Program-made: the position numbers and the translations under genes
In this document: positions 9,749-17,743 of the stretch, piece after piece
Layout of the letters: every line of letters begins with the position of its first letter
Position numbering within the stretch: position 1 is the first letter of the stretch
The notes under the pieces: model-generated
Databases searched by the model: none
Told to the model about the DNA's origin: nothing
Seen by the model: only the letters and a program-made list of their open reading frames with translations
Assembly: GCF_001861355.1 (NCBI RefSeq)
Contig: NZ_MASN01000030.1
Coordinates: 1 to 64,000 of the forward strand
Origin: Natrialba sp. SSL1
GTDB lineage: Archaea > Halobacteriota > Halobacteria > Halobacteriales > Natrialbaceae
DNA length: 64,000 nt
Reading direction: 5' to 3'

Positions 9749-11368
9749 CTACCAGCTGGCGATCGAACCCACGCGGTGGCTGTCTCGTCCGCCTCCAGGT
9801 GTCCGCCAGACCATCGACACCTTGCTGAACTGCACTACGTCGTTCCCTGAGTGTCGCCACGCGTCGATCGCTTCCTGTGCGACCTCGCGGGCGTTCTCGA
9901 AGCTATCGCCCTTCAGCAGCGAGAGAATCGCATCGATACGGAGCTTCTTCGGATTCCCCTGCCCATCGTATTCGATCTCGGCACCGTTCTCGGCGAGCCA
10001 CTGCTGGAACGGCGAGGACTCGGCGACGTGATCGGCCAGGCCCATCACGTGCTGAATCCGATCGGCGAAGCTCTCGATCGCGTACTCCGCCGACTCGACG
10101 AGCGCGCGCAATTCCTCGCGGTACTTCCGGACTCTGAACGATACCTCGCCCTGGTCCAGCTCCAGAATGTCGTCCAGATCCTGGATCGCCCGGTAGATCG
10201 TCGCGGGGTGCTTGCCGAGCTGGTCGGCGAGTTCGTCGACGGTCGAACCACCGTCCGTCGCGACCTCCTCGGTCACTTCCCGCGGCGTCTCGCCCAAATC
10301 CTGCAGCGTGGTCATCAACAGGTGCTCGCTCTTCGCCTCGAGGCGCGGTGTCGGATCGTCGTAGAGTTCAACCAGGTCGTCTCGTGCGACCGCGTCGAAG
10401 TGATCGTCTTCGACGTAGACACCGTTTCCGTCCGGTCCGAGCGGAATGTCTTCCCAGTGGAGCGCGTTCAGCAGTGTCTCCTCAATCTGTTCGGTGACCT
10501 CGTGCCGATCGGCCCACGCCCACGCCGTATTGTCGTTCATCTTCTTGTTGACCAAAACCTCCACCTTCGGGTGGTACGATGGGTGGTCTTTCGAGACCGC
10601 GTCCGGATCGGCCAGCTGGTAGATCTCGAACTTACGGCCGTAGGTGTGGTCCGGGAAGAGTTCCTTCGCCGAAGCCGGATTCAGTATCAACCGGTTCTGG
10701 TGGTTGATCACTTCCTCGTTGTCGATGTGGAGCTCGGCTTTGACTCCCTCCAGGTCGGAGAGGTGGAGCGCAATCTTCTGCAGGACTCCCGCTGAGGAGA
10801 GCTTCGCAGCCCATTCGCGACGAATGCGTACGTATCGCTCGTACGCCCACATCCGGCTGGCTTCGTGCGGCGGCGCTCGGAAATACTCTGAGTGAATCCG
10901 TTCGTTGGCCTTCTCGAAGATCGCCGCGAAGAACTCCGGCAGCAACTCGAGGCCACGTTCGGGTTCGATGTTGCTCGTGTGGAATTCGACGTCGACGCCG
11001 TCGACTTCGCCGACCTGATTCTCCCACGGCAGATTTACCGGTTCGCCGGTCTCCCAGTGTCGCATGTTCGGGAACCGCGGCGAGATGTTGTAGGAAGCCT
11101 TGCTCTCACCGCGCCCACGGCCCACGATATCCCACTCGTAGAGCCGTTCGGCGTTGATTCCGTCAGAGAGTCGCGGCGCGAAGCCCGACTGGCTGTAGCT
11201 TACTTTGACGTGCCACGGTTCCCCGTTGATCTCGGTGTCCAGCTCGAGGTATCCTTCGAACGGTGGACCGAGCATCACCGACGAGAGCGCGTCGTACGGG
11301 CCGCGGCCCCAGTCGGCCCACTTCCAGCGGCCTTCGCACTCGTGCGGCGTCGTCTCGACCTGACTCAC
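9749..11368 (-). CDS. winged-helix protein, putative replication protein of the element
   Basis: A protein of 539 residues, the largest of the leftward operon. It lacks rolling-circle Rep motifs. A winged helix-turn-helix is clear near 374-412 (STVDELADQLGKHPATIYRA). A stretch at 255-300 (HPKVEVLVNKKMND and following helix) and a conserved-looking acidic N-terminal domain have no family I can name with certainty. Betapleolipoviruses lack the rolling-circle Rep of other pleolipoviruses and carry a large conserved protein thought to start replication; size, operon position and fold suggest this is that protein. The ATG overlaps the preceding stop (ATGA). Confidence 0.6.
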   Translation of the reverse strand: MSQVETTPHECEGRWKWADWGRGPYDALSSVMLGPPFEGYLELDTEINGEPWHVKVSYSQSGFAPRLSDGINAERLYEWDIVGRGRGESKASYNISPRFPNMRHWETGEPVNLPWENQVGEVDGVDVEFHTSNIEPERGLELLPEFFAAIFEKANERIHSEYFRAPPHEASRMWAYERYVRIRREWAAKLSSAGVLQKIALHLSDLEGVKAELHIDNEEVINHQNRLILNPASAKELFPDHTYGRKFEIYQLADPDAVSKDHPSYHPKVEVLVNKKMNDNTAWAWADRHEVTEQIEETLLNALHWEDIPLGPDGNGVYVEDDHFDAVARDDLVELYDDPTPRLEAKSEHLLMTTLQDLGETPREVTEEVATDGGSTVDELADQLGKHPATIYRAIQDLDDILELDQGEVSFRVRKYREELRALVESAEYAIESFADRIQHVMGLADHVAESSPFQQWLAENGAEIEYDGQGNPKKLRIDAILSLLKGDSFENAREVAQEAIDAWRHSGNDVVQFSKVSMVWRTPGGGRDSHRVGSIASW

Positions 11369-11661
11369 GGCTCCTCACCTCGTTCCTGCTTGAGGAGATC
11401 CGAGAGGACTGCAACCGCATTCCACCACGTCGCGGACCCACAGCGGTGGCAGACGTGCTTGAGCGACGTGAGATCTTCCGCCTCGAGTTCGGTCGGGTCC
11501 TTGCTCGGGTCTTTGCTCACTTCAGCGAGCGGAGCGCGCTTGACTCGCGTCCGCCCACAGCCCACGCAGATCGCGTCGACGGGAATCCCGACCTGGCCCG
11601 CTGCTGGACTTGCGAGTTCAGCGGCGAGATCTCGCTCGCCGTGCTCCAGGTCGGAACTCAC
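11365..11661 (-). CDS. zinc-ribbon protein, 98 aa
   Basis: Starts at GTG 11661, which overlaps the preceding stop as GTGA; an ATG at 11685 in the same frame would lie inside the upstream gene. The protein (VSSDLEHGERDLAAELA to LLKQERGEEP) has CVGCGR near residue 32 and CHRCGS near residue 71, two knuckles that can bind one zinc, separated by an acidic linker. Its stop overlaps the start of the putative replication gene, pointing to coupled translation and a shared job in replication or its control. Confidence 0.6.
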   Translation of the reverse strand: MSSDLEHGERDLAAELASPAAGQVGIPVDAICVGCGRTRVKRAPLAEVSKDPSKDPTELEAEDLTSLKHVCHRCGSATWWNAVAVLSDLLKQERGEEP

Positions 11662-11831
11662 AGCTGACCACCGTCCTCGAAACACCCGTGACGGTGACCG
11701 TCAGCGATCGTGTAGAGGCGCTGCTGGCAGAACCGACAGTCACGAATCCGGTCAGCCCGAGCCCAGTTACCCAGAGCGTCCCGAATCTCGGCGCGACCAT
11801 CTCTGACCGCCAGATCGGTGGCGAAACTCAT
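11658..11831 (-). CDS. 57-aa zinc-finger mini-protein
   Basis: ATG 11831 to TGA 11658, 57 residues. The N-terminal half is a charged helix (VRDGRAEIRDALGNWARADR), followed by CRFCQQRLYTIADGHRHGCF, in which Cys32, Cys35, His46 or His48 and Cys50 can form a zinc finger. Starts and stops overlap both neighbours as ATGA and GTGA. One of several consecutive zinc-binding mini-proteins in this operon. Confidence 0.55.
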   Translation of the reverse strand: MSFATDLAVRDGRAEIRDALGNWARADRIRDCRFCQQRLYTIADGHRHGCFEDGGQL

Positions 11832-12349
11832 CGTCGATCACCGACTCTCGTCGACGGATCGACGCCCGCGGGATCGATGACGTGCGACCAGGCGAGCTTC
11901 GCGACCACTGATTCCGAGCGCGACCCGCCGACCTCGTACCACCGGCCGGCCAGTAGCTCGTCGACGATCGTCGCCGGCACGATCGCGCGGGCGACCTGGG
12001 GAAGCCCCGGCCGTGGAATGTAGACGACGAGCAGGTACATCCCGGCAGCCTCGAGCAACTGCTCGTGGGCGTCGCGCTTGACGTAGAACCGCCCTCGAGT
12101 CGTGCTGTCTCCGTTGCTCGTCTCTATCTGACAGCCTTTGATCTCGACCGGCGTCTCCGGTTCGACCACCACAACGCCGTAGAACGGCAGCGAGTGGGCC
12201 GGCTCGAGGAGCGCCGTCGTTCGTGCGTCGTGCCAGGTGGCGGTCCGATCACCGACGAACTCCAGGGCGTCGATCGCCTGCACCAGCTCCGCCTCGAGCG
12301 CGTCGCCGCTGGCCTTCGAACTCTCGAGGGCCGACGTGCGTGAACTCAC
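11828..12349 (-). CDS. second PD-(D/E)XK nuclease-like protein
   Basis: A protein of 173 residues starting at GTG 12349 within the stop of the upstream gene. It contains GDALEAELVQAIDALEF (helix with conserved Glu), WHDARTTALLE, PVEIKGCQI and a following helix FYVKRDAHEQLLEAAGMYLL, i.e. the E...D...E-x-K layout of PD-(D/E)XK nucleases. WHDAR and TPVEIK are shared with the 127-residue protein at 7479-7862, though here about 30 residues more separate them. Likely a DNA-structure or restriction-type endonuclease serving the element; catalytic activity is inferred only. Confidence 0.62.
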   Translation of the reverse strand: MSSRTSALESSKASGDALEAELVQAIDALEFVGDRTATWHDARTTALLEPAHSLPFYGVVVVEPETPVEIKGCQIETSNGDSTTRGRFYVKRDAHEQLLEAAGMYLLVVYIPRPGLPQVARAIVPATIVDELLAGRWYEVGGSRSESVVAKLAWSHVIDPAGVDPSTRVGDRR

Positions 12350-12465
12350 AGCGGTCCCTCCCGCGCGTCGCGAATGTCGCGCGTACAGTCCGAACAGAGC
12401 CGGCGAAGCCCGCTAATCCGGTCACCGCATCGCTCACACTCGTCGGCTTCGACGAGGCGGCTCAT
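12346..12465 (-). CDS. 39-aa zinc-finger mini-protein
   Basis: ATG 12465 to TGA 12346, only 39 residues, reading MSRLVEADECERCGDRISGL and ending REGPL, with CERC near residue 10 and CSDC near residue 25. Too short for usual gene finders, but both ends overlap neighbouring genes (ATGA and GTGA), and the paired CxxC motifs are intact. Probably a nucleic-acid or protein-binding zinc micro-protein. Confidence 0.55.
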   Translation of the reverse strand: MSRLVEADECERCGDRISGLRRLCSDCTRDIRDAREGPL

Positions 12466-12911
12466 CGCGAACCCCCTCCGTTTCGCGTAGAATTCTCAGA
12501 TTGTGAGGGAAACTGTTCAGTACCCGTGTGTGCAGATCGGATGAGAAGTTGATTTCCTGTTGCTTTATTGGGACGAAGCTTGTCACTCAGTGCATGGTAC
12601 TCAGCTTGGCCGCGTACGTGTACGCATCCATACGAACGCCCGAACACCAATTTCAGGGGTGGTTCGCTTTCGTACTGTTCGTCGCTGATGCCGCCGTTGC
12701 GAGTGCGTTTGTACCATCTCCCCCGCTGGTTTAGCTGTCTGTAGCAACGTTCAGTCCCGCCTGAGGAGTGCCCGCCGTCGGTCCGAATCTCTCGGTTCTC
12801 GACTGCCCGACGAACCTCCTCGTCTGTCGCTTGATGGGCCGGATGGGCTATGGGCGTCCGACTCTCGACATCGTAGAGCCGACTCGCAGGCACGAACGCC
12901 GGCTTACGCAT
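12462..12911 (-). CDS. 149-aa protein of unknown function in the leftward operon
   Basis: Frame from ATG 12911 to TGA 12462; the start overlaps the stop of the preceding gene by eight bases and its stop overlaps the next ATG. The N-terminal half (MRKPAFVPASRLYDVESRTP, then HQATDEEVRRAVENREI) looks like a normal haloarchaeal protein. The C-terminal half, from about residue 75, is less acidic and its DNA is AT-richer (about 12480-12720), so the original gene may have been altered there by a frameshift or insertion. No domain recognised. Confidence 0.5.
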   Translation of the reverse strand: MRKPAFVPASRLYDVESRTPIAHPAHQATDEEVRRAVENREIRTDGGHSSGGTERCYRQLNQRGRWYKRTRNGGISDEQYESEPPLKLVFGRSYGCVHVRGQAEYHALSDKLRPNKATGNQLLIRSAHTGTEQFPSQSENSTRNGGGSR

Positions 12912-13134
12912 CGGTCACACCTCCGTGCCGGCCGGCGGACGTTTCTGGATCTGGCACCGGCACGTCGACGCCAGCAGCGGAGCCGCGGCTCAGTCGAGCG
13001 TACGAATCACACTCTCCACAGCGATGGGCCCGGTCCTGATCGTCACCGAAGACGCGGCGGAACCGATCGGTGACGTGGGCACCGCAGTGTTCGCAGGTCG
13101 AATGGTCGACCGACGGCCACGGTGCGACCGTCAT
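12904..13134 (-). CDS. DUF7563-like zinc-finger protein
   Basis: A 76-residue protein starting at ATG 13134 (preceded by GGGGTGGT); GTG 13143 is an alternative. It has the pattern STCEHCGAHVTDRFRRVFGD...HRCGECDS, two CxxC knuckles around an R-F-x-R-V-F motif, which I recognise from a very common haloarchaeal zinc-finger family (DUF7563). It is the first gene of the leftward operon, beginning 65 bp from the tRNA end, so its promoter must lie in the 65 bp next to the attachment site. Ends TDA over the start of the following gene. Confidence 0.68.
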   Translation of the reverse strand: MTVAPWPSVDHSTCEHCGAHVTDRFRRVFGDDQDRAHRCGECDSYARLSRGSAAGVDVPVPDPETSAGRHGGVTDA

Positions 13135-13198
13135 GCTGACCACCCCGAAAAGCGGCCGCTAACTGTCAGGAGATGCGGGAAAAGGGGTTTATATCCAG

Positions 13199-13271
13199 TG
13201 GGCCGGCGCAGATTCGAACTGCGGTTACGGCCACCCGAAGGCCGAAGGATACCAGGCTACCCCACCGGCCC
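13199..13271 (-). tRNA. tRNA-Pro (anticodon CGG)
   Basis: The minus strand folds into a full cloverleaf of 73 bases: acceptor GGGCCGG/CCGGCCC, D-arm GGGG...TCCT, anticodon stem CGGCC/GGCCG with loop TTCGGGT (anticodon CGG, reading CCG), T-arm CGCAG-TTCGAAT-CTGCG and discriminator A73; CCA is not encoded. No intron. Its 3' end faces the provirus, so the tRNA sequence is rebuilt by the integrated end and stays functional. An AT-rich element (GTTAAACA on the minus strand, about 30 bases upstream) may be its promoter. Confidence 0.95.
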
Positions 13272-13408
13272 GCAGGCGGAATGAGCACAGCAGATTGTTT
13301 AACGCTTCCGAAAGGCGACCCCCTGACAAACGAGTATCGCTCGGATACAGCACACACAGCCCCGTTGCGCCGAGTCTATATTTTGGTTCAGAACTCAAAA
13401 TTCAGGAC

Positions 13409-14011
13409 TCAGAACTCCTCGTAGCCTGCCGTATCCAGATAGTGGTGAACCACCGTCACCGCCTGATCCGCATGCAACACTGTCGGCCCAACCCGAAGCC
13501 GCTGGTCGACTCGCTCTTCGAGCACCGCTTCCTCTGCATCCGTGAAATCATGGTGATCCGAGAGGACGAACACGCCGGACTCGAGTACCCCCGGCTCACA
13601 GTCGGTGATCGGTGGACCCTCGTCGTGGAGTTGGACGATGGGGCCGCCAGCGTCGACTGTATCGAGTGTCGCTTCGAAGCCGCGGCGATAGACCTCGATA
13701 CCGGGGTTGGGTTCGGCGGGAAGTGCACCGATCGCTTCGTCGCGGTGTTCGAGGGCGCTTCGGACGAGCGCGGCGGTGCTTCGCTCGTCGGGGTTGAGCC
13801 GACGGAGCTCGGAGCCGGTGAAGGTGATGGTAACGGTATCCTGGACGACGACGTGGACGCGGACGTCCTCGCGGATGCCGTGAGAGGTAACGAACGATGC
13901 GGTGATCGACCGGCAGAGAGCGTCGAGTCGACCGGCACCGCCGGCGAGATCGTCGAGTGAGAAGTCAGCATCGAGTGGCACGTCGTGAGCGATGAGGACG
14001 AACTGGCGCAT
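13409..14011 (-). CDS. trmY: tRNA (pseudouridine54-N1)-methyltransferase TrmY
   Basis: A 200-residue protein starting MRQFVLIAHDVPLDADFSLD (ATG 14011; an upstream in-frame ATG at 14047 is not needed). The N-terminal VLIAHDVP, central FTGSELRRLNPDERS and C-terminal LDTAGYEEF match TrmY, a SPOUT-class enzyme that methylates N1 of pseudouridine 54 in archaeal tRNAs using S-adenosylmethionine and replaces the bacterial m5U54. It needs the Pus10 product as substrate; pus10 lies only 4 kb away. Cytoplasmic. Confidence 0.92.
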   Translation of the reverse strand: MRQFVLIAHDVPLDADFSLDDLAGGAGRLDALCRSITASFVTSHGIREDVRVHVVVQDTVTITFTGSELRRLNPDERSTAALVRSALEHRDEAIGALPAEPNPGIEVYRRGFEATLDTVDAGGPIVQLHDEGPPITDCEPGVLESGVFVLSDHHDFTDAEEAVLEERVDQRLRVGPTVLHADQAVTVVHHYLDTAGYEEF

Positions 14012-14133
14012 GATGAGGTGGATGGTGGGTGGCGGGATAGCAGCCACGGTTTGTCAGTGATGGTTGCAGTCGGTCCGGTGTTGGTGTCGGCCGCCACTTG
14101 CAGGTAGCGACAGTGAGCGGTGGCGAGTCCGTA

Positions 14134-14691
14134 TCAGGAGTCGCTGCCGACACGACGACGAATCGACGTGCGAACGACCGCGAGTCCGGGCGCGCCGTCG
14201 CGATACCAGACGAGGATGGCGGCGGCGAACAGGCCGAACTGGAACCACTCGTAGGGCCCGAGTGCGTAGTAGTTGAGGATGGCGTCGAGCAGACCGTCGA
14301 CCGGGTCCTCTGGTGGCTGTTCGACCAGCGGCCAGAGCAGGTACTCGGTTCCCGAGCGGTCGCCGCGAAGCACCGACGGCGGCAGATCTGCAACCAGATG
14401 CGAGACGTGCCCGATAAGGAACGCGATACCAACATCGCGTCGGTCGAGCCGGTCAGCGACGAGCAGCACGGCTGGAATCAAAAGCGCCGCAAACAGCAGC
14501 GAGTGCCCGAGCGTGCGGCCACCGGGAAGAACGTCGACCGACCAGGCGAGGGGCTTGTCTATCAGATCGGGAAACTGCGATCCGATCGCAAGTGCGAGGA
14601 GTGGGAGAACCCGCGGCCGGCGGTCGAATCGGTACTGCGTATACGCCGTGTAGAGCAGGTACGCGACGGCGAGGTGTCCCCATGGCCACAT
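14134..14691 (-). CDS. membrane-bound metal-dependent hydrolase, DUF457/YdjM family
   Basis: A 185-residue integral membrane protein beginning MWPWGHLAVAYLLY. The family signature His/Asp residues are visible: GHLAVAY near the start, SQFPDLIDKPLAW (Asp), GGRTLGHSLLF and GHVSHLVADLP. About five membrane helices follow. Members are related to YdjM and are annotated as membrane-bound metal-dependent hydrolases, but their substrates are unknown. Independent transcript. Confidence 0.8.
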   Translation of the reverse strand: MWPWGHLAVAYLLYTAYTQYRFDRRPRVLPLLALAIGSQFPDLIDKPLAWSVDVLPGGRTLGHSLLFAALLIPAVLLVADRLDRRDVGIAFLIGHVSHLVADLPPSVLRGDRSGTEYLLWPLVEQPPEDPVDGLLDAILNYYALGPYEWFQFGLFAAAILVWYRDGAPGLAVVRTSIRRRVGSDS

Positions 14692-14855
14692 TCGGATTCG
14701 ACCGTGGCTTCTCGGCCCAGCGTCTAGTACTCACCGAAACCCACCCGTCCCGCCGGGGACTCAAGATATCGCCCGAAAAGTCCCCGGCCGGCGGTGGGCA
14801 GACATTGCATAGACAGGGCCAACCGTTTCCAGTATCTCCGGACTGGAGTCTCTGT

Positions 14856-15119
14856 ATGGCGAAATCACAACCTGGACAGCACGATTCGGGCGAGCGTCAG
14901 GGGCGAGGTCACAGCCAGGGTCAGAGTCAAGGTCAGGACCACGACCAAAAGCAAAAGCAAAAGCAAACCCAGGACGACCCACAACTGCTCTCGCTACTCG
15001 AGGGACGCCCCTGTCCCGCCTGTTCAGCGGGTGAACTCGAGTCCCAGGAGTACAAAGACAACCTGGCAGCCGTCTGTGATAGTTGCGGGACGCCCCAGGC
15101 ACAGCTCTGGTCATCGTGA
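14856..15119 (+). CDS. small zinc-finger protein with Gln/Lys-rich linker
   Basis: An 87-residue protein from ATG 14856. A low-complexity N-terminal half (repeats of SQGQ and QKQK coded by near-tandem CAAAAG/CAGGGT units) leads to a zinc ribbon: CPACSAGELE and CDSCGTPQAQLW. The C-terminal domain matches what I recall as the HVO_A0556-type haloarchaeal zinc-finger family. Role unknown, probably regulatory or structural. The repetitive linker is likely variable in length between strains. Confidence 0.7.
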   Translation: MAKSQPGQHDSGERQGRGHSQGQSQGQDHDQKQKQKQTQDDPQLLSLLEGRPCPACSAGELESQEYKDNLAAVCDSCGTPQAQLWSS

Positions 15120-15315
15120 CAGCGGGCAGCAGAAGACAGTCGTCGGGACGGGCGGACGGTCGGACGGCCGAAATTTTTCGCGGAGACTCGAGTGACAGTG
15201 GTTGCTGAGAGGCTGTGAGTATTGTGTGTGTTGTGAGTGTTGCGGTGAGGTGTGTCGGTCTGGGATGTCGTCCGGTGCCGTCCAGTGCTGTGCAGTGTCG
15301 TGCCGTGCCGGACTG

Positions 15316-15507
15316 TTATCTCTGCGGCGGCGAATTCCGGTAGTTGTGCCCGGCGACGAGGGCAACGACGTTGATCGCGATCAGGGCCAGAAAGAGTGAG
15401 AACCGACTCATCGAGTCGATACCGGTGAGAAAGACCGGCAGGTAGACGACCGGCAGGAGCGTGCCGAGCCAGAAACTGAGCATCGTGACGGTGCTCCCGG
15501 GGTGCAT
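15316..15507 (-). CDS. small two-helix membrane protein
   Basis: 63 residues with two hydrophobic helices (about 9-29 and 36-53) joined by a short polar turn (TGIDSMSRF). The gene begins three bases after the preceding gene on the same strand, suggesting one transcript. ATG 15507 is used; an internal ATG (MLSFWLG) at 15483 is possible. No family recognised. Confidence 0.6.
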   Translation of the reverse strand: MHPGSTVTMLSFWLGTLLPVVYLPVFLTGIDSMSRFSLFLALIAINVVALVAGHNYRNSPPQR

Positions 15508-15510
15508 TGG

Positions 15511-15876
15511 CTACCGTACCGAGTCGAGGTCGACGAACGAGCCTTCGATCGCCGCGATCCAGTTTGTCATAAGCTCTTCTTCGGGTGCGTCTGCGGGGAA
15601 TATTGCACACTCGTCCGCCTGGGATCCGTTCTCGATCGTGACGTGATCGAGTTCGATTGTGGGGGAAGGGCCGTCCCGATCGGGGTGTGCGGATGGGGCT
15701 GTGGAGTCGCGGGAACCTAGTGGCGCTGCGGATTCTGCAGGGTCTGTCGCTCCGGCGGAGTCCGTTGGTTCGACTGACGAGCGCTCGCGTTCGACCTCGG
15801 CTTCGTGCTCGCTCTCGGTCGACTGTGCATCACCGAACTCGGTCTCGGACGACCAACGGTCAGCGTCGTATGTCAT
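15511..15876 (-). CDS. DUF7511-like acidic protein
   Basis: A 121-residue protein from ATG 15876 (MTYDADRWSSETEFG; an ATG further upstream at 15927 adds an unlike leader). About 70 residues are a disordered Ser/Glu/Asp-rich segment; the last 50 (IELDHVTIENGSQADECAIF and LMTNWIAAIEGSFVDLD) form a compact domain that I recognise as a frequent haloarchaeal C-terminal module (DUF7511). Function unknown. Confidence 0.7.
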   Translation of the reverse strand: MTYDADRWSSETEFGDAQSTESEHEAEVERERSSVEPTDSAGATDPAESAAPLGSRDSTAPSAHPDRDGPSPTIELDHVTIENGSQADECAIFPADAPEEELMTNWIAAIEGSFVDLDSVR

Positions 15877-16525
15877 GGGAATGCAGGCGGCGAGTGTTCG
15901 CGCCATCAGTGGAGAGGCGGCGTCCACCTATTGTTATCGGGACTCTAAACGCCGCAAACGGAATCCTGACCGCCACTTTTCCCCGATTCGGACGATTCAA
16001 TGCCGCGAAAAAGAACGAAACAGCGGCTGATCTGTACGAAGTCGTTATCAGGGTGATGTACCGCACTAGGCTGGGTATATCGGTGAGGGTGGTGACAGAC
16101 AACAGCTGATTGAGCGGGCGAACTGTACTGATGGCCGCCCGTAATCGGGTGTCGGCGTTGAGCCGGTTTGATGTCCATCCAGGGTTGGCGTCGTCCGGTG
16201 TTGACAGCGATCCGTTCACAGACTCTCGAACAACGTCGGACTGGTTCCGTGCTGAGTCTGCTACAGGACACCGAGAAAACGGTTATGAACGCGAAACGAT
16301 CGTCAGTTCGTCGGAACCAGAACAGAGTGTGCTGTCAGCGCCGTGGTCTCCGAGTTCAAGGAAGTGTACAATTCACGATCGCTAATTCAGAATCTACTTT
16401 CGGCAATCGACTTTCGGTAATCCACGATCCGCTATTTGCTATCAATCATCACCAGCACCATCCACCACCATCATCCATCATGATCACCCACCATCATAAT
16501 CATCCATCCACCACCATCCGCTCCA
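15877..16525. other. long intergenic region with CAT/CCA simple repeat
   Basis: About 650 bp between the starts and ends of leftward genes. Open frames here have no family resemblance and poor haloarchaeal amino-acid composition. From about 16441 to 16510 the sequence is a degenerate ATC/CAC/CAT repeat directly behind the protease gene. No RNA gene or element end was recognised. Confidence 0.4.
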
Positions 16526-17626
16526 CTATCGTGCGCCGAGCACCATCTCCTCGGTCGTCTCTTCACGATCACGCCAGAGCGTGAGTTCGAGTGTCTCACC
16601 GGGACTGGTTTCGAGTGCGAGGTGGGTCGAAAGTGCGTGACGGTCGGGAATCGGTTCGCCGTCCATCTCGAGTATCACGTCGCCGCCGACGGGAATCGGT
16701 TCGCCGCCGCGTCGCGTCCGCGTGTGTGACCCCTGAAGCGTCCCGTGTGCTGGCTGGCGCGGCCGAACTTCGTCGATGATGACGCCGGTCGCCTCCGGCA
16801 GGTCGTTCTCTTCGGCGACGAACCGATCGACGGTCATGAGCGTGATCCCCATGAACGAGTGGTCGTACTCGCCGTCTTCGATGAGCGTGGGTGCGACGCG
16901 CTGGGTCAGGGCCGCCGAGATGGCAAAGCCGATGTTGTCGCCGCCGGCCGCGTTGACGACGCCGACGACGTTGCCGTTCATATCGACGAGTGGCCCACCG
17001 CTGTTACCCGGGTTGACACCGGCATCGGTCTGGACGACGTTCGGGAACGAGAACTCGCGTCCCGGTGCGTCGACCGTCCGATCGACACCGCTAACGATTC
17101 CCTGTGACATCGACCCCTCGAGACCGTAGGGGTTGCCGATGGCGAGCACCTGCTGGCCGACGATTGGGCGCTGGTCAGCGAGGCCAAGCGGCGTTGCGGT
17201 ATCGGGGACGTGATCCACTTCGAGAACCGCCAGATCGCTGTACGTGTCAGTCCCGACAACGCGGGTCGTCGTCCAGTCGCCGTTAATGTACTGGAGGTCG
17301 ACCTCCTGCCCACCGGCGACGACGTGTTCGTTCGTGACGACGTGGCTGTCGTCGACGAGAAAGCCCGACCCCTGGCCGCGTCCCTGACCGTCGGACAGTG
17401 GGCTATCGACGCCGAACACACGAACCTGTGTGACCGAATCGATGACCGACTCGTAGATGTCAGTGTAGGTCGAGCCGTCCGCGAGGTTGTCACGGTCGAT
17501 TTCGTGCGATGAGTTACCCTCGATCGAACTCGCAGTATCGGGCGCAGAACAACCGGCGACGACGCCAGCAAGTCCGGCCCCCGCTGCCGCCAGAACCTGT
17601 CGTCGACCCAGTCGAGAATCGTTCAT
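16526..17626 (-). CDS. HtrA/DegP-like serine protease, Tat lipoprotein
   Basis: A 366-residue protein. The N-terminus carries a twin-arginine lipoprotein signal (GRRQVLAAAGAG...VVAGC), so the enzyme is exported folded and lipid-anchored outside the membrane. The trypsin-like domain shows His in VVTNEHVVAGG, Asp in TYSDLAVLEV and the nucleophile in VNPGNSGGPLVDMNG. A PDZ-like domain follows (about 265-360: VDRFVAEEND... PVGGDVILEMDGEPI). Expected role is degradation or refolding of misfolded surface proteins. It has its own promoter; divergent from pus10. Confidence 0.9.
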   Translation of the reverse strand: MNDSRLGRRQVLAAAGAGLAGVVAGCSAPDTASSIEGNSSHEIDRDNLADGSTYTDIYESVIDSVTQVRVFGVDSPLSDGQGRGQGSGFLVDDSHVVTNEHVVAGGQEVDLQYINGDWTTTRVVGTDTYSDLAVLEVDHVPDTATPLGLADQRPIVGQQVLAIGNPYGLEGSMSQGIVSGVDRTVDAPGREFSFPNVVQTDAGVNPGNSGGPLVDMNGNVVGVVNAAGGDNIGFAISAALTQRVAPTLIEDGEYDHSFMGITLMTVDRFVAEENDLPEATGVIIDEVRPRQPAHGTLQGSHTRTRRGGEPIPVGGDVILEMDGEPIPDRHALSTHLALETSPGETLELTLWRDREETTEEMVLGAR

Positions 17627-17743
17627 ACGAGAGGGCTAGGACTCGACCTATTTTGTAGTACCGAGGACTGTCGCCGCGAGCCGACGAGTCAGACGATCGC
17701 CAATCAGCGAAGGGAAAACGTGTTACCCGCGGCCCCCCGACGA

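Noticed and set aside
9851-10795. Plus-strand frame of 314 codons opposite the putative replication gene
   Set aside because: Leu/Arg/Val-rich shadow; the minus-strand protein has acidic haloarchaeal composition and a helix-turn-helix.
13272-13408. Possible second tRNA or attachment repeat next to tRNA-Pro
   Set aside because: No cloverleaf or copy of the tRNA end could be found here or in 1-1838.
16441-16525. CAT/CCA-rich stretch as a CRISPR or tandem-repeat array
   Set aside because: Units are irregular trinucleotides without spacers; a simple repeat only. No CRISPR array is seen anywhere in the window.
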